Below the pieces are notes generated by a model that had not been told where the DNA came from, did no database searches, and saw only the letters and a list, made by a program, of their open reading frames with translations. From Bacteroidales bacterium (GTDB taxonomy: Bacteria > Bacteroidota > Bacteroidia > Bacteroidales > UBA932): a DNA stretch of 64,000 bases. Made by a program: the position numbers and the translations under genes. The stretch covers positions 310,001 to 374,000 of the forward strand of contig JAFSPG010000018.1 of NCBI GenBank assembly GCA_017443025.1, read 5' to 3'. Shown piece by piece: positions 54,431 through 61,910 of this stretch. Position 1 is the first letter of the stretch. Every line of letters starts with the position of its first letter.

Positions 54431-54436
54431 AAGTTA
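54429..54436 (-). promoter_or_regulatory. -7 box for the ATPase gene
   Basis: TAACTTTG on the minus strand, about 56 bases before the ATG; its last two bases are inside the inverted repeat. Confidence 0.58.
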
Positions 54437-54466
54437 ATAATTATCTTTTGATTCTGAAACGGAAAA

Positions 54467-56632
54467 TCAAGAATTTTTCAAGAGAACCTCGCCTCCGGCT
54501 GCATCAATTTCGACCGTAGCGTCGCGGCGTATCGTGCCCGAAAGGATAGCCGTAGCCAGCTGGTTTATAAGCTCGCGCTGCATCAGCCTTTTGACTGGTC
54601 TTGCGCCGTAAGCGGGGTCGTAACCCTTCTCCGTCATCAGGTCTTCGAAGGCTTTTGTAAACTTGATTTCTATATTCTCGTCTTCGAGTTTGGCTTTCAA
54701 CGCATCCATGTGAATCTTCACGATGTCGCGGATGTCTTCATGTGTAAGCGGCTCGAACATTATGATTTCGTCGATACGGTTCAAGAACTCCGGACGAATT
54801 GTGCGGCGTAGCTCTTCGAGAACTTTCTCCTTGCACTCTTGAAGCAGGTTGCTTCTCTTAGCGATTGCTCCCATATCTGCGCCGGCCGGTTCGGGTAACT
54901 GTTCCATATAGGATTGGATAATGTCAGACCCTGCGTTGGAAGTCATTATCAGGATTGTGTTCTTGAAGTCAACGGTTCTGCCCTTGTTGTCGGTCAGCCG
55001 CCCGTCGTCGAGGACCTGAAGCAGGGTGTTGAATACGTCCGGGTGGGCCTTTTCAATTTCGTCGAGCAGTACTACCGAATAGGGCTTACGGCGAACGGCT
55101 TCGGTCAGCTGGCCGCCCTCGTCATAACCCACGTATCCAGGAGGCGCACCAATCAGTCGGCTCACCGTGTGGCGCTCCTGATATTCGCTCATATCGATAC
55201 GGGTAATCATGTTCTCGTCGTTGAAGAGGAACTCTGCGAGTGCCTTTGCGAGCTCTGTCTTACCAACGCCAGTGGTGCCCATGAAGAGGAAGGAGCCGAT
55301 GGGGCGTTTTTCGTTCGAGAGTCCTGCCCTGTTGCGCCGTACTGCATCTGCAACGGCGCGAATCGCTTCATTCTGTCCAACCACGCGTTTGTGCAGTTCG
55401 CTTTCCATCCTGAGCAGCTTCTCCTTTTCGCTTTCCAGCATCCTTTTTACGGGGATGCCAGTCCACTTTGCCACTACTTCGGCTATATCTTCAGGAGTTA
55501 CGGCTTCAGTTACAATAGGGTCCTTGATTTCGGCCTGGCGTCGGGTGAGATCGTCGATTTTCTTCTGAACCTCTGCCATCCTGCCGTATCTCAGCTCGGC
55601 AACCTTTCCATAGTCGCCTGAACGCTCGGCCGCCTGTGCCTGAATCTTGTAATCTTCAAGATTCTGCCTTGCCTCCTGCAGCGAGGTGAGAATATCTTTT
55701 TCAGAGGTCCATCTTTTCATAAGGGCCTCGCGCTCGGCGGACAGTTCCTTCAGTTGCTTCTCGATGTTTTCCATCTTCAGGCCTGCGCCTTCGCGCTTGA
55801 TAGCCTCCTTTTCAATCTCCAGCTGACGGATCTTGCTGTTGAGGTTGTCGATAGGCTCCGGAACGGAATTCATCTCAAGGCGCAGCTTTGAGGCCGCTTC
55901 GTCGACAAGGTCAATGGCCTTGTCCGGCAGGAAACGGTTGGTGATATACCTGTGCGACAGGTTGACGGCGGCTATTAGGGCGTCATCCTCGATGCGCACC
56001 CTGTGATGGTTCTCGTACTTTTCCTTGAGGCCCCTGAGGATTGAAACGGATTCTGCGACAGAAGGTTCATCGACCATAACCATCTGGAAACGTCTCTCGA
56101 GGGCTTTGTCCGACTCGAAATATTTCTGGTATTCATCAAGTGTGGTGGAACCTATGGTACGGAGTTCGCCGCGGGCAAGCGCCGGCTTGAGGATATTCGA
56201 TGCGTCCATCGCTCCGGAGGTCTTGCCTGCGCCTACGAGAGTGTGGATTTCATCGATGAAAAGGATGATTTTTCCCTCGGAGTCAATCACTTCCTTTACC
56301 ACACCCTTCAGTCTTTCCTCGAACTCACCTTGATACTTTGCACCTGCAATCAGCGCACCCATATCGAGGGAATAGACGATTTTGTCCTTTAGGTTCTCGG
56401 GTACCTGCATGTTGACTATCTTCTGGGCTATGCCCTCGGAAATGGCCGTTTTGCCGACACCCGGCTCACCGACAAGGATAGGATTGTTCTTTGTGCGCCT
56501 GCTCAGAATCTGCAGTACGCGCCGGATTTCGTCGTCCCGGCCTATCACTGGGTCGAGCTTCCCTTGCGCCGCCCTCTCGTTGAGGTTAGTGGCGAATTTT
56601 GGCAGAAACTGCCCCTGTGTGTTTTCGTTCAT
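54467..56632 (-). CDS. clpB: ClpB-type disaggregase lacking the N domain
   Basis: Hsp100 chaperone, 721 residues against about 860 for ClpB. Present: first ATPase ring (Walker [10 protein letters not shown], Walker [12 protein letters not shown]), the long coiled-coil M domain (about 265-380) that marks ClpB rather than ClpA/C, and the second ring (Walker A GTTGVGKT, where the usual GPTGVGKT has Thr for Pro, Walker [13 protein letters not shown]). Absent: the Clp N domain; the protein begins [20 protein letters not shown] and enters the first ring at once. Upstream sequence to secG is only 127 bases and cannot hold the missing domain. A good Shine-Dalgarno site supports this start. Confidence 0.95.
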   Translation of the reverse strand: MNENTQGQFLPKFATNLNERAAQGKLDPVIGRDDEIRRVLQILSRRTKNNPILVGEPGVGKTAISEGIAQKIVNMQVPENLKDKIVYSLDMGALIAGAKYQGEFEERLKGVVKEVIDSEGKIILFIDEIHTLVGAGKTSGAMDASNILKPALARGELRTIGSTTLDEYQKYFESDKALERRFQMVMVDEPSVAESVSILRGLKEKYENHHRVRIEDDALIAAVNLSHRYITNRFLPDKAIDLVDEAASKLRLEMNSVPEPIDNLNSKIRQLEIEKEAIKREGAGLKMENIEKQLKELSAEREALMKRWTSEKDILTSLQEARQNLEDYKIQAQAAERSGDYGKVAELRYGRMAEVQKKIDDLTRRQAEIKDPIVTEAVTPEDIAEVVAKWTGIPVKRMLESEKEKLLRMESELHKRVVGQNEAIRAVADAVRRNRAGLSNEKRPIGSFLFMGTTGVGKTELAKALAEFLFNDENMITRIDMSEYQERHTVSRLIGAPPGYVGYDEGGQLTEAVRRKPYSVVLLDEIEKAHPDVFNTLLQVLDDGRLTDNKGRTVDFKNTILIMTSNAGSDIIQSYMEQLPEPAGADMGAIAKRSNLLQECKEKVLEELRRTIRPEFLNRIDEIIMFEPLTHEDIRDIVKIHMDALKAKLEDENIEIKFTKAFEDLMTEKGYDPAYGARPVKRLMQRELINQLATAILSGTIRRDATVEIDAAGGEVLLKNS

Positions 56633-56640
56633 AATATTAT

Positions 56641-56646
56641 CTCCTT
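56641..56646 (-). promoter_or_regulatory. Shine-Dalgarno site of clpB
   Basis: AAGGAG on the minus strand, 8 bases before the ATG; confirms initiation at the short form. Confidence 0.65.
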
Positions 56647-56671
56647 TTTGTCCCCGGGGTATGTGCCAAAA

Positions 56672-56715
56672 CAGCCGTCCGCCCCATCGGGACGAACGGC
56701 TATGGTCAAATTATA
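56672..56715 (-). promoter_or_regulatory. possible clpB promoter with 5' hairpin
   Basis: Minus strand TATAATTTG (56707-56715) resembles a -7 box with one extra base. Directly after it, AGCCGT / ACGGCT (56672-56701) with an inner CCC/GGG stem forms a strong hairpin followed by GTTTT. The hairpin could instead be a terminator of secG read-through. Confidence 0.45.
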
Positions 56716-56730
56716 TTCCAATGGCCGAAA

Positions 56731-56747
56731 ACTGACAATCTGTCAGT
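56731..56747 (-). terminator. palindrome after secG, terminator or operator
   Basis: ACTGACA / TGTCAGT with a 3-base loop, perfect, 13 bases after the secG stop and followed on the minus strand by TTTC. Could end the secG transcript or be an operator for clpB. Confidence 0.5.
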
Positions 56748-56759
56748 CCGGAGGAATAA

Positions 56760-57098
56760 TTAGTTCTCGGGATTCTCTACATCCACCGGTGCGGGTGCGG
56801 GCATCTCGGGCATTGCGGCAGGAGCTGTGATAGAAGCTTTGTCGGTAATGTCACCGCGTCCGCCCTTGTTCCCGAGGGTGAAAGAAGAAACGATGGCTAC
56901 TACGAGGATGAAGGTGACGAGGCCCCAGGTAACTTTTTCTAGGATGTCAGCTGTCTGACGTACACCGAAAGCCTGGTTGCCTGCAATGAAGTTGCTGGCG
57001 AAGCCGTCGCCTTTGCCGTTCTGGAGAAGCACTACGCCGATAAGAAGCACGCAGGCGATCAGAACGAAAACGATCAGGGTAACAAAAAGTCCACTCAT
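56760..57098 (-). CDS. secG: protein translocase subunit SecG
   Basis: Accessory subunit of the SecYEG channel, 112 residues with two membrane segments (about 4-24 and 55-74). Seen between them: LLQNGKGDGFASNFIAGNQA, the family hallmark. The C-terminal tail is rich in Ala, Pro and Met. Last gene of the operon sigma-54 activator, lptE, TPR protein, secG. Confidence 0.93.
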   Translation of the reverse strand: MSGLFVTLIVFVLIACVLLIGVVLLQNGKGDGFASNFIAGNQAFGVRQTADILEKVTWGLVTFILVVAIVSSFTLGNKGGRGDITDKASITAPAAMPEMPAPAPVDVENPEN

Positions 57099-57111
57099 AT
57101 CTTATTGTTTT

Positions 57112-57696
57112 TTAATTCAAATTTTCGATAAGGGCTGCAAAGTAAGCACTTTTTTCTGGAAATTTCAATAGGAGCTTGGAATAAATGTGCTTAGCCTGTT
57201 CAAAATAGCCCTGCTCGGCATAGATTTGAGCTAAAGGCTCAGTGCAGAAATCATCGTCGATTTCGGAGCCGTCACCCTCCTCCGAAGAAGTTTCCAAACT
57301 CGCTTTTACCGCAAAGCGCGAGAACACGTTGTCGTCGGAGGCCTTTACGTTGTCGTACTGGGCCTGGGTAAAATAGTCGCCGCCTACAACTCTTACCGAG
57401 CGTTTCTGCTTTTCCGGAGCTGCAGAATCTTCTTCAATGAAAGCCCTGAGAAGCTTTGACAGATCCTTGTCGGAAAAATCGCCTTTACCTACCTTATGCA
57501 GGATGTCGGCGAGGATTTCCCTGTCGGGAAGATAGAGGGCGGCTTCAGCGAACTGAGTCCGGTCAACGGCATCATAACCCATTCCCGCCATGCGTCGGCA
57601 CAGTTCCTTGCGCGCGGGCCCGTACCAAGGGTAAAGGTTTACCACGCCGGCAAGTTCCTCGAGGGTAAGGGCTTTTATCTGGATGCTGTCAGTCAT
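57112..57696 (-). CDS. TPR-like protein of unknown function between lptE and secG
   Basis: 194 residues without signal peptide, so cytoplasmic. N-terminal helical part (LTLEELAGVVNLYPWYGPAR), an acidic Ser-rich middle and a single TPR-like motif near the C-terminus (EPLAQIYAEQGYFEQAKHIY then SKLLLKFPEKSAYFAALIEN). Genes like this sit at the same place in other Bacteroidota; the role is not known but the neighbours point to envelope export. Confidence 0.8.
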   Translation of the reverse strand: MTDSIQIKALTLEELAGVVNLYPWYGPARKELCRRMAGMGYDAVDRTQFAEAALYLPDREILADILHKVGKGDFSDKDLSKLLRAFIEEDSAAPEKQKRSVRVVGGDYFTQAQYDNVKASDDNVFSRFAVKASLETSSEEGDGSEIDDDFCTEPLAQIYAEQGYFEQAKHIYSKLLLKFPEKSAYFAALIENLN

Positions 57697-57702
57697 AGGA
57701 TA

Positions 57703-58215
57703 TTACCAGTTGGCGACGGTCGCGTTGAAGATATCGTTACTTAGCTGCTCCACAATCTGCTCGCAGAGCTGAGCCTCGACGGAGTCAAGGGCCAGCATTG
57801 AATCGTAATCGGCGTAGGCCGAGAAAGATTTTTCGAAATCGTCTTCGGGATACTTCCTGTTGGTGAATTTGATTTTCACCGACACGGTGAGCCTGTTCTG
57901 TGCGGCAATTTCATTGGCCGTGATGGCGGTGGCCTTTACGTCATAGCCGGTAATCTCGCCTACTATTTCGATGTCGCCGTCAAGCTCTACCTGTTCCAGG
58001 CGGGTCATCTTGCGGAAGTCCTCCTTTACCTTTTCAGTAAGGTCGTTGCTCAGGGAGGGGTTCACGCGAAGAGCCTTGTACTCGAAGTAATTGATGGTTA
58101 CTGTCTTGATTTCGGGCTGGATGGATGTTCCTGAGAAGGAATATATGCCGCAGGCGGCGGCCGCGAGGGACGCGGCGGCCAGCAGGATGATTCTATGTAA
58201 CAATTTACATTTCAT
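57703..58215 (-). CDS. lptE: LPS-assembly lipoprotein LptE
   Basis: Outer-membrane lipoprotein that plugs the LptD barrel during LPS export; 170 residues. Signal peptide with lipobox AAAC (about residue 22), then GIYSFSGTSIQPEIKTVTIN, the family start, and the alpha-beta core with RLTVSVKIKFTNRKYPEDDF. It starts 5 bases after the sigma-54 activator gene. Confidence 0.9.
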   Translation of the reverse strand: MKCKLLHRIILLAAASLAAAACGIYSFSGTSIQPEIKTVTINYFEYKALRVNPSLSNDLTEKVKEDFRKMTRLEQVELDGDIEIVGEITGYDVKATAITANEIAAQNRLTVSVKIKFTNRKYPEDDFEKSFSAYADYDSMLALDSVEAQLCEQIVEQLSNDIFNATVANW

Positions 58216-58220
58216 TCCGG

Positions 58221-59423
58221 CTATTTCTTTGACGCCCTGAACTCAGGGGGGAGTTTGCGGTACAGAGTCCTTTCTGAAATTCCAAGCTCGGCGGCCGCCT
58301 TCTTGCGGTTGCCGTCGTATTTTTCAAGAGCCTTGCGAATCAGGTCTTCGCTGGCCTCCTGAATTGAAAAGTTGTCCTCGTGCTCTTCCTGGGCCGAATA
58401 ATCGTCCTGGATGTCGACATCATTCTCAATATCCGTAGGTGGAAGACCGTTCTGGTGGCCCGGCGCTGCGCCGTTTTCAACAAGAGCCTTCAGTCTCGTC
58501 ACTTCGGCGTTCAGGGAATAAAGGGCCTTGAAAATCTCCTGTTTTTCCTCTTCGGTGATGCCACCGCCTGTCTGGCTTCCGGCAACCTTGACGGGAAGCA
58601 TGGCGGGGCCATTTACCTGGATGTATTGGGCGAGGGTGGAAGCGTCAACCTCGAGTCGCCCGCCGCTAAAGTCGCGGGTTCCGGCTTCGAGAGCCGTAAC
58701 GGTTTCGGCTATATTCTTCAACTGGCGGATATTACCTGGCCAGCGGTATGTCTGTATAAGCTTTACGGCATCTGGAGTAAGAGTAATCTTTGGAATACCG
58801 TATTTTTCGGAGAAATCGGCGCTGAACTTGCGGAACAGCAGGTGGATGTCATCCTTTCGGTCGCGGAGGGCCGGAAGATTGATCTGCACTGCATTCAGTC
58901 GATAGTACAGATCCTCGCGGAACTTACCCTGTGAAACGGCATAGGCGAGGTCGTTGTTGGTAGCCGCGATAACCCTTACGTCTGTTTTCGAGACCTTGGA
59001 AGAACCCACGCGGGTATATTCTCCTGACTGCAGCACGCGAAGCAGTTTAGCCTGATAAGGAAGAGGGAGTTCGCCTATTTCATCGAGGAACAGGGTACCG
59101 CCGTCGGCCTCCTCGAAATAACCCTTCCGGGCCTCGATGGCTCCGGTATAGGCTCCTTTTTCGTGGCCGAACAATTCGGATTCAATCGTTCCTTCAGGAA
59201 TAGCCCCGCAGTTTACAGCGAAGTATTTGCCGTTTTTGCGGCGGCTGTACTGATGGATGATTTTGGGAATGTTCTCCTTGCCGACGCCGCTTTCTCCTAC
59301 GACGAGGACGGTAAGGTCGGTTGGAGCTACGGCTACGGCCGTGGCGAGGGCACGGTCGAGGCTCTCGTCGCTTCCGACGATGTCATATTTGTTTTTCAGC
59401 CGTTGCAGTTCCTGTCTGTCCAT
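58221..59423 (-). CDS. sigma-54-dependent transcriptional activator without receiver domain
   Basis: 400-residue AAA+ activator. The central domain has Walker A VGESGVGKE, the sigma-54 contact loop GAYTGA (usual GAFTGA, Tyr is a known variant), Walker B GGTLFLDEIGELPL, and RYRWPGNIRQLKN near its end; the C-terminal Fis-type helix-turn-helix is KAAAELGISERTLYRKL. There is no N-terminal sensory domain, so control must be by expression or a partner. The ATG at 59423 is chosen because the longer frame reaches into the -7 box. It leads the operon with lptE, a TPR gene and secG. Confidence 0.93.
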   Translation of the reverse strand: MDRQELQRLKNKYDIVGSDESLDRALATAVAVAPTDLTVLVVGESGVGKENIPKIIHQYSRRKNGKYFAVNCGAIPEGTIESELFGHEKGAYTGAIEARKGYFEEADGGTLFLDEIGELPLPYQAKLLRVLQSGEYTRVGSSKVSKTDVRVIAATNNDLAYAVSQGKFREDLYYRLNAVQINLPALRDRKDDIHLLFRKFSADFSEKYGIPKITLTPDAVKLIQTYRWPGNIRQLKNIAETVTALEAGTRDFSGGRLEVDASTLAQYIQVNGPAMLPVKVAGSQTGGGITEEEKQEIFKALYSLNAEVTRLKALVENGAAPGHQNGLPPTDIENDVDIQDDYSAQEEHEDNFSIQEASEDLIRKALEKYDGNRKKAAAELGISERTLYRKLPPEFRASKK

Positions 59424-59444
59424 ATCAAAAAAGGAAATGGGATA

Positions 59445-59452
59445 CAAAGATA
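59445..59452 (-). promoter_or_regulatory. -7 box for the sigma-54 activator-lptE-secG operon
   Basis: TATCTTTG on the minus strand, 21 bases before the ATG. Only 13 bp separate it from the divergent -7 box at 59466. Confidence 0.62.
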
Positions 59453-59465
59453 CAATTAATTTTGT

Positions 59466-59473
59466 TATATTTG
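59466..59473 (+). promoter_or_regulatory. -7 box for the TPR lipoprotein gene
   Basis: TATATTTG, full match to TAnnTTTG. Transcript start near 59479. Confidence 0.6.
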
Positions 59474-59479
59474 CACAAT

Positions 59480-59512
59480 TCCGGGCGTGCGGGCGTACGA
59501 AGCCCCGCCGGA
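59480..59512 (+). promoter_or_regulatory. 5' leader stem-loop of the TPR lipoprotein gene
   Basis: Outer stem TCCGG / CCGGA and inner stem CGGGC / GCCC(C)G, GC-rich, beginning 6 bases after the -7 box; the start codon is 28 bases downstream. Confidence 0.5.
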
Positions 59513-59540
59513 TAAACCGAAACCTAAAAATGTTTTTAAT

Positions 59541-61184
59541 ATGAAATTTTGTTTCAAGACAATTGCAGCTGCGATGATTGCCATCGTGGCCGCTTCATGC
59601 TCATCAGCAGAAAAAATGGTTCAGAAGGCCGACGGCGTTGCCGTTTCCTGTGACCCCGAGGTCCTCGAAGTGGTAGCCGGAGGTATTGACGCAACCCTGT
59701 CGGTTACATATCCCGAGGGTTATTTCAATTCAAAGGCTATTCTCGAAGTTACTCCCGTTCTCGTTTACGAAGGCGGCGAAGCTGCCATGTTCCCGTTCAA
59801 GTATCAAGGCGAGAAAGTAAAGGACAATTTCAAAGTTGTCGCTTCGGCAGGCCAGACCGTCCGCGAGCAGGTTCACTTCGACTATGTTCCCGGCATGGAG
59901 CAGGCCACCCTCGAGCTTCGCGGCGTTGTCAAGTACAAAGACAAGAAATGGGCTCTCCCTGTCCGTAAGGCGGCTGTCGGCTGCAACACTACCTATATGC
60001 TGGTAGATCAGGACGGATACATCTCCCTCAAGAAAGACAACTATCAGGAAATTGTAAAGCAGACCGCCGAGGGCCAGATTCTTTACAATATCAACTCCTC
60101 CGAAGTCTCCGCTTCACAGCTCAAGAGCAAGAGTCTCAAGAATTTCGTCGCTGCAATCGACGAGATCAACGCTGACTCCCGCAAGACCGTCACCGGTACC
60201 GAAATCGTTGCTTACGCTTCTCCGGACGGCGGCGAGAAACTCAACACCAAGCTCTCCGACAATCGCGGCAAGACCGCCGACAAAGCCTGGGGCAAAGTCA
60301 CCAAAGGCAAGAATCTCGCTTCTCCCGAGGTAAAGAGCATCGGCCAGGACTGGGAAGGCTTCAAGGAGCTCGTCGAGAATTCCAACATCGAAGACAAAGA
60401 CCTTATTCTCAGGGTCCTTTCCATGTACAGCGACCCCGCCGTTCGTGAAAGCGAAATCAAGAACATGTCTGAAATCTACACTTCTCTCAAGAGCAGTGTT
60501 CTTCCCGAACTCCGCCGCGCCCGCTTCATCGCCAATGTCGAATTCAAGAACTACGACGCCAAGGAACTCGTAGCCCTTGTTGATGAAAATATCGACGTCC
60601 TCGACGAAGAAGCTCTCCTCCGCGCCGCCAAACTCGTCAAGAACAACGAAAAGGCAGCCGCCCTTTACAATAAGGCCGTCGAAAAATTCGGCAGCGACCG
60701 CGCCCGTTTCAATCTTGGCGTGCTCGCCCTTAAGGAAGGCAAGATTGCTTCCGCTGAAAAAGCTTTCGCAAAGGTCGAGACCAAAGACGGCGATCTCCAG
60801 AATGCTCTCGGCGTGATCGCTCTCCGCAAGGGCAATCTTGACAAAGCCGCCGCAGCCTTCAAGAAGGCCGGCACCGACAACGCCAAGCACAATCTGGGAA
60901 TTATCGACATCCTGAACGGCGATTACGCAAAGGCCGCACAGGAGCTCGCAGATCTCAAGGGCTGCTGCTTCAACAAGACTCTCGCCTTCGTGCTCAACGA
61001 CCAGCTCGACGAAGCCAAGGCTTCCGCAAAGTGCCGTCATTCCCGCGTACAGTATCTCAAGGCCATCATCGCCGCACGTCAGGGCAACGAAGCTGCCGTC
61101 AAGGAGAACCTTGAAAAGGCTACGAAAGATAAATTCTTCGCCGAAAGGGCTCCCAAGGATGTGGAATTCATGTATTACAAATAA
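59541..61184 (+). CDS. TPR-containing envelope lipoprotein
   Basis: 547 residues. Lipobox AASC (about residue 20) after MKFCFKTIAAAMIAIV. The middle has a segment like the OmpA C-terminal fold (GTEIVAYASPDGGEKLNTKL then SDNRGKTADKAW), and the last third holds TPR-like repeats (NEKAAALYNKAVEKFGSDRA, RFNLGVLALKEGKIASAEKA, KGNLDKAAAAFKKAG, NGDYAKAAQELADL). It is probably a peptidoglycan- or complex-binding scaffold in the periplasm. An OmpA-family lipoprotein gene follows after 27 bases. Confidence 0.85.
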   Translation: MKFCFKTIAAAMIAIVAASCSSAEKMVQKADGVAVSCDPEVLEVVAGGIDATLSVTYPEGYFNSKAILEVTPVLVYEGGEAAMFPFKYQGEKVKDNFKVVASAGQTVREQVHFDYVPGMEQATLELRGVVKYKDKKWALPVRKAAVGCNTTYMLVDQDGYISLKKDNYQEIVKQTAEGQILYNINSSEVSASQLKSKSLKNFVAAIDEINADSRKTVTGTEIVAYASPDGGEKLNTKLSDNRGKTADKAWGKVTKGKNLASPEVKSIGQDWEGFKELVENSNIEDKDLILRVLSMYSDPAVRESEIKNMSEIYTSLKSSVLPELRRARFIANVEFKNYDAKELVALVDENIDVLDEEALLRAAKLVKNNEKAAALYNKAVEKFGSDRARFNLGVLALKEGKIASAEKAFAKVETKDGDLQNALGVIALRKGNLDKAAAAFKKAGTDNAKHNLGIIDILNGDYAKAAQELADLKGCCFNKTLAFVLNDQLDEAKASAKCRHSRVQYLKAIIAARQGNEAAVKENLEKATKDKFFAERAPKDVEFMYYK

Positions 61185-61211
61185 TAACGAATCAATTTAG
61201 TCACAGGAAAT

Positions 61212-61892
61212 ATGAAAAAGACTGTTTCGTTGCTTCTTGCCGGAATGATGATTTTCTCCGGCTGCGCCAATATGAATAACATGCAGAAAGGCACGGCTTA
61301 CGGTGCGGGCGGCGGTGCAGCCGTCGGCGCAGCGGCCGGAGGCCTTATCGGCGGCGACGGCAAGAGCGCCGTCATCGGTGCGATTATCGGTGCTGCCATC
61401 GGTGCAGGTACCGGTGCCGTCATCGGAAACAAGATGGACAAGAAAGCCGAGGAACTCGCAGCTATCGAGAACGCCAAAGTCGAGAAGGTTACCGATGTCA
61501 ACGGCCTTCAGGCCATCAAGGTTACCTTCAACAGCGGCATCCTCTTCTCCACCGGAAAGAGCGAACTCAGCGCTGTTTCGAAGAACGAACTCCTCAACTT
61601 CGTAAACAAGATGAGGGATATGCCGGATGCCGACCTTTCAATCTATGGTCACACCGACAATACTGGTTCTGACGCTATCAACGAGCGTCTTTCCGCCGAG
61701 CGTGCACAGGCAGTTGCAAGCTATCTGCAGAAGTGTGGAATGGCTGCAAACCGCATGACCGCCCAGGGCCTTTCCTACAAGGAGCCCATCGCCAGCAACG
61801 ATACCGCAGAGGGCCGCGCCCAGAACCGTCGCGTAGAAATCTTCATCTACGCCACCGAGGCTATGGTCCAGTCTGCAAACAGAGGATACTAA
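61212..61892 (+). CDS. OmpA family lipoprotein (glycine-zipper plus OmpA domain)
   Basis: 226 residues. Lipobox FSGC, a glycine-zipper stretch (GAGGGAAVGAAAGGLIGGDG then IGAIIGAAIGAGTGAVIGNK, about residues 31-75) and a C-terminal OmpA domain with FNSGILFSTGKSEL, YGHTDNTGSDAINERLSAER and AEGRAQNRRVEI that binds peptidoglycan. Similar to YiaD/Pal-like lipoproteins. With the gene before it, it may link outer membrane and cell wall. Confidence 0.93.
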   Translation: MKKTVSLLLAGMMIFSGCANMNNMQKGTAYGAGGGAAVGAAAGGLIGGDGKSAVIGAIIGAAIGAGTGAVIGNKMDKKAEELAAIENAKVEKVTDVNGLQAIKVTFNSGILFSTGKSELSAVSKNELLNFVNKMRDMPDADLSIYGHTDNTGSDAINERLSAERAQAVASYLQKCGMAANRMTAQGLSYKEPIASNDTAEGRAQNRRVEIFIYATEAMVQSANRGY

Positions 61893-61910
61893 ACCGTATC
61901 TAAGCGAGAA

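Noticed and set aside
60114..61040. 308-codon minus-strand frame opposite the TPR lipoprotein
   Set aside because: Shadow with Leu/Glu/Phe bias from the reversed Lys/Ala-rich TPR sequence.
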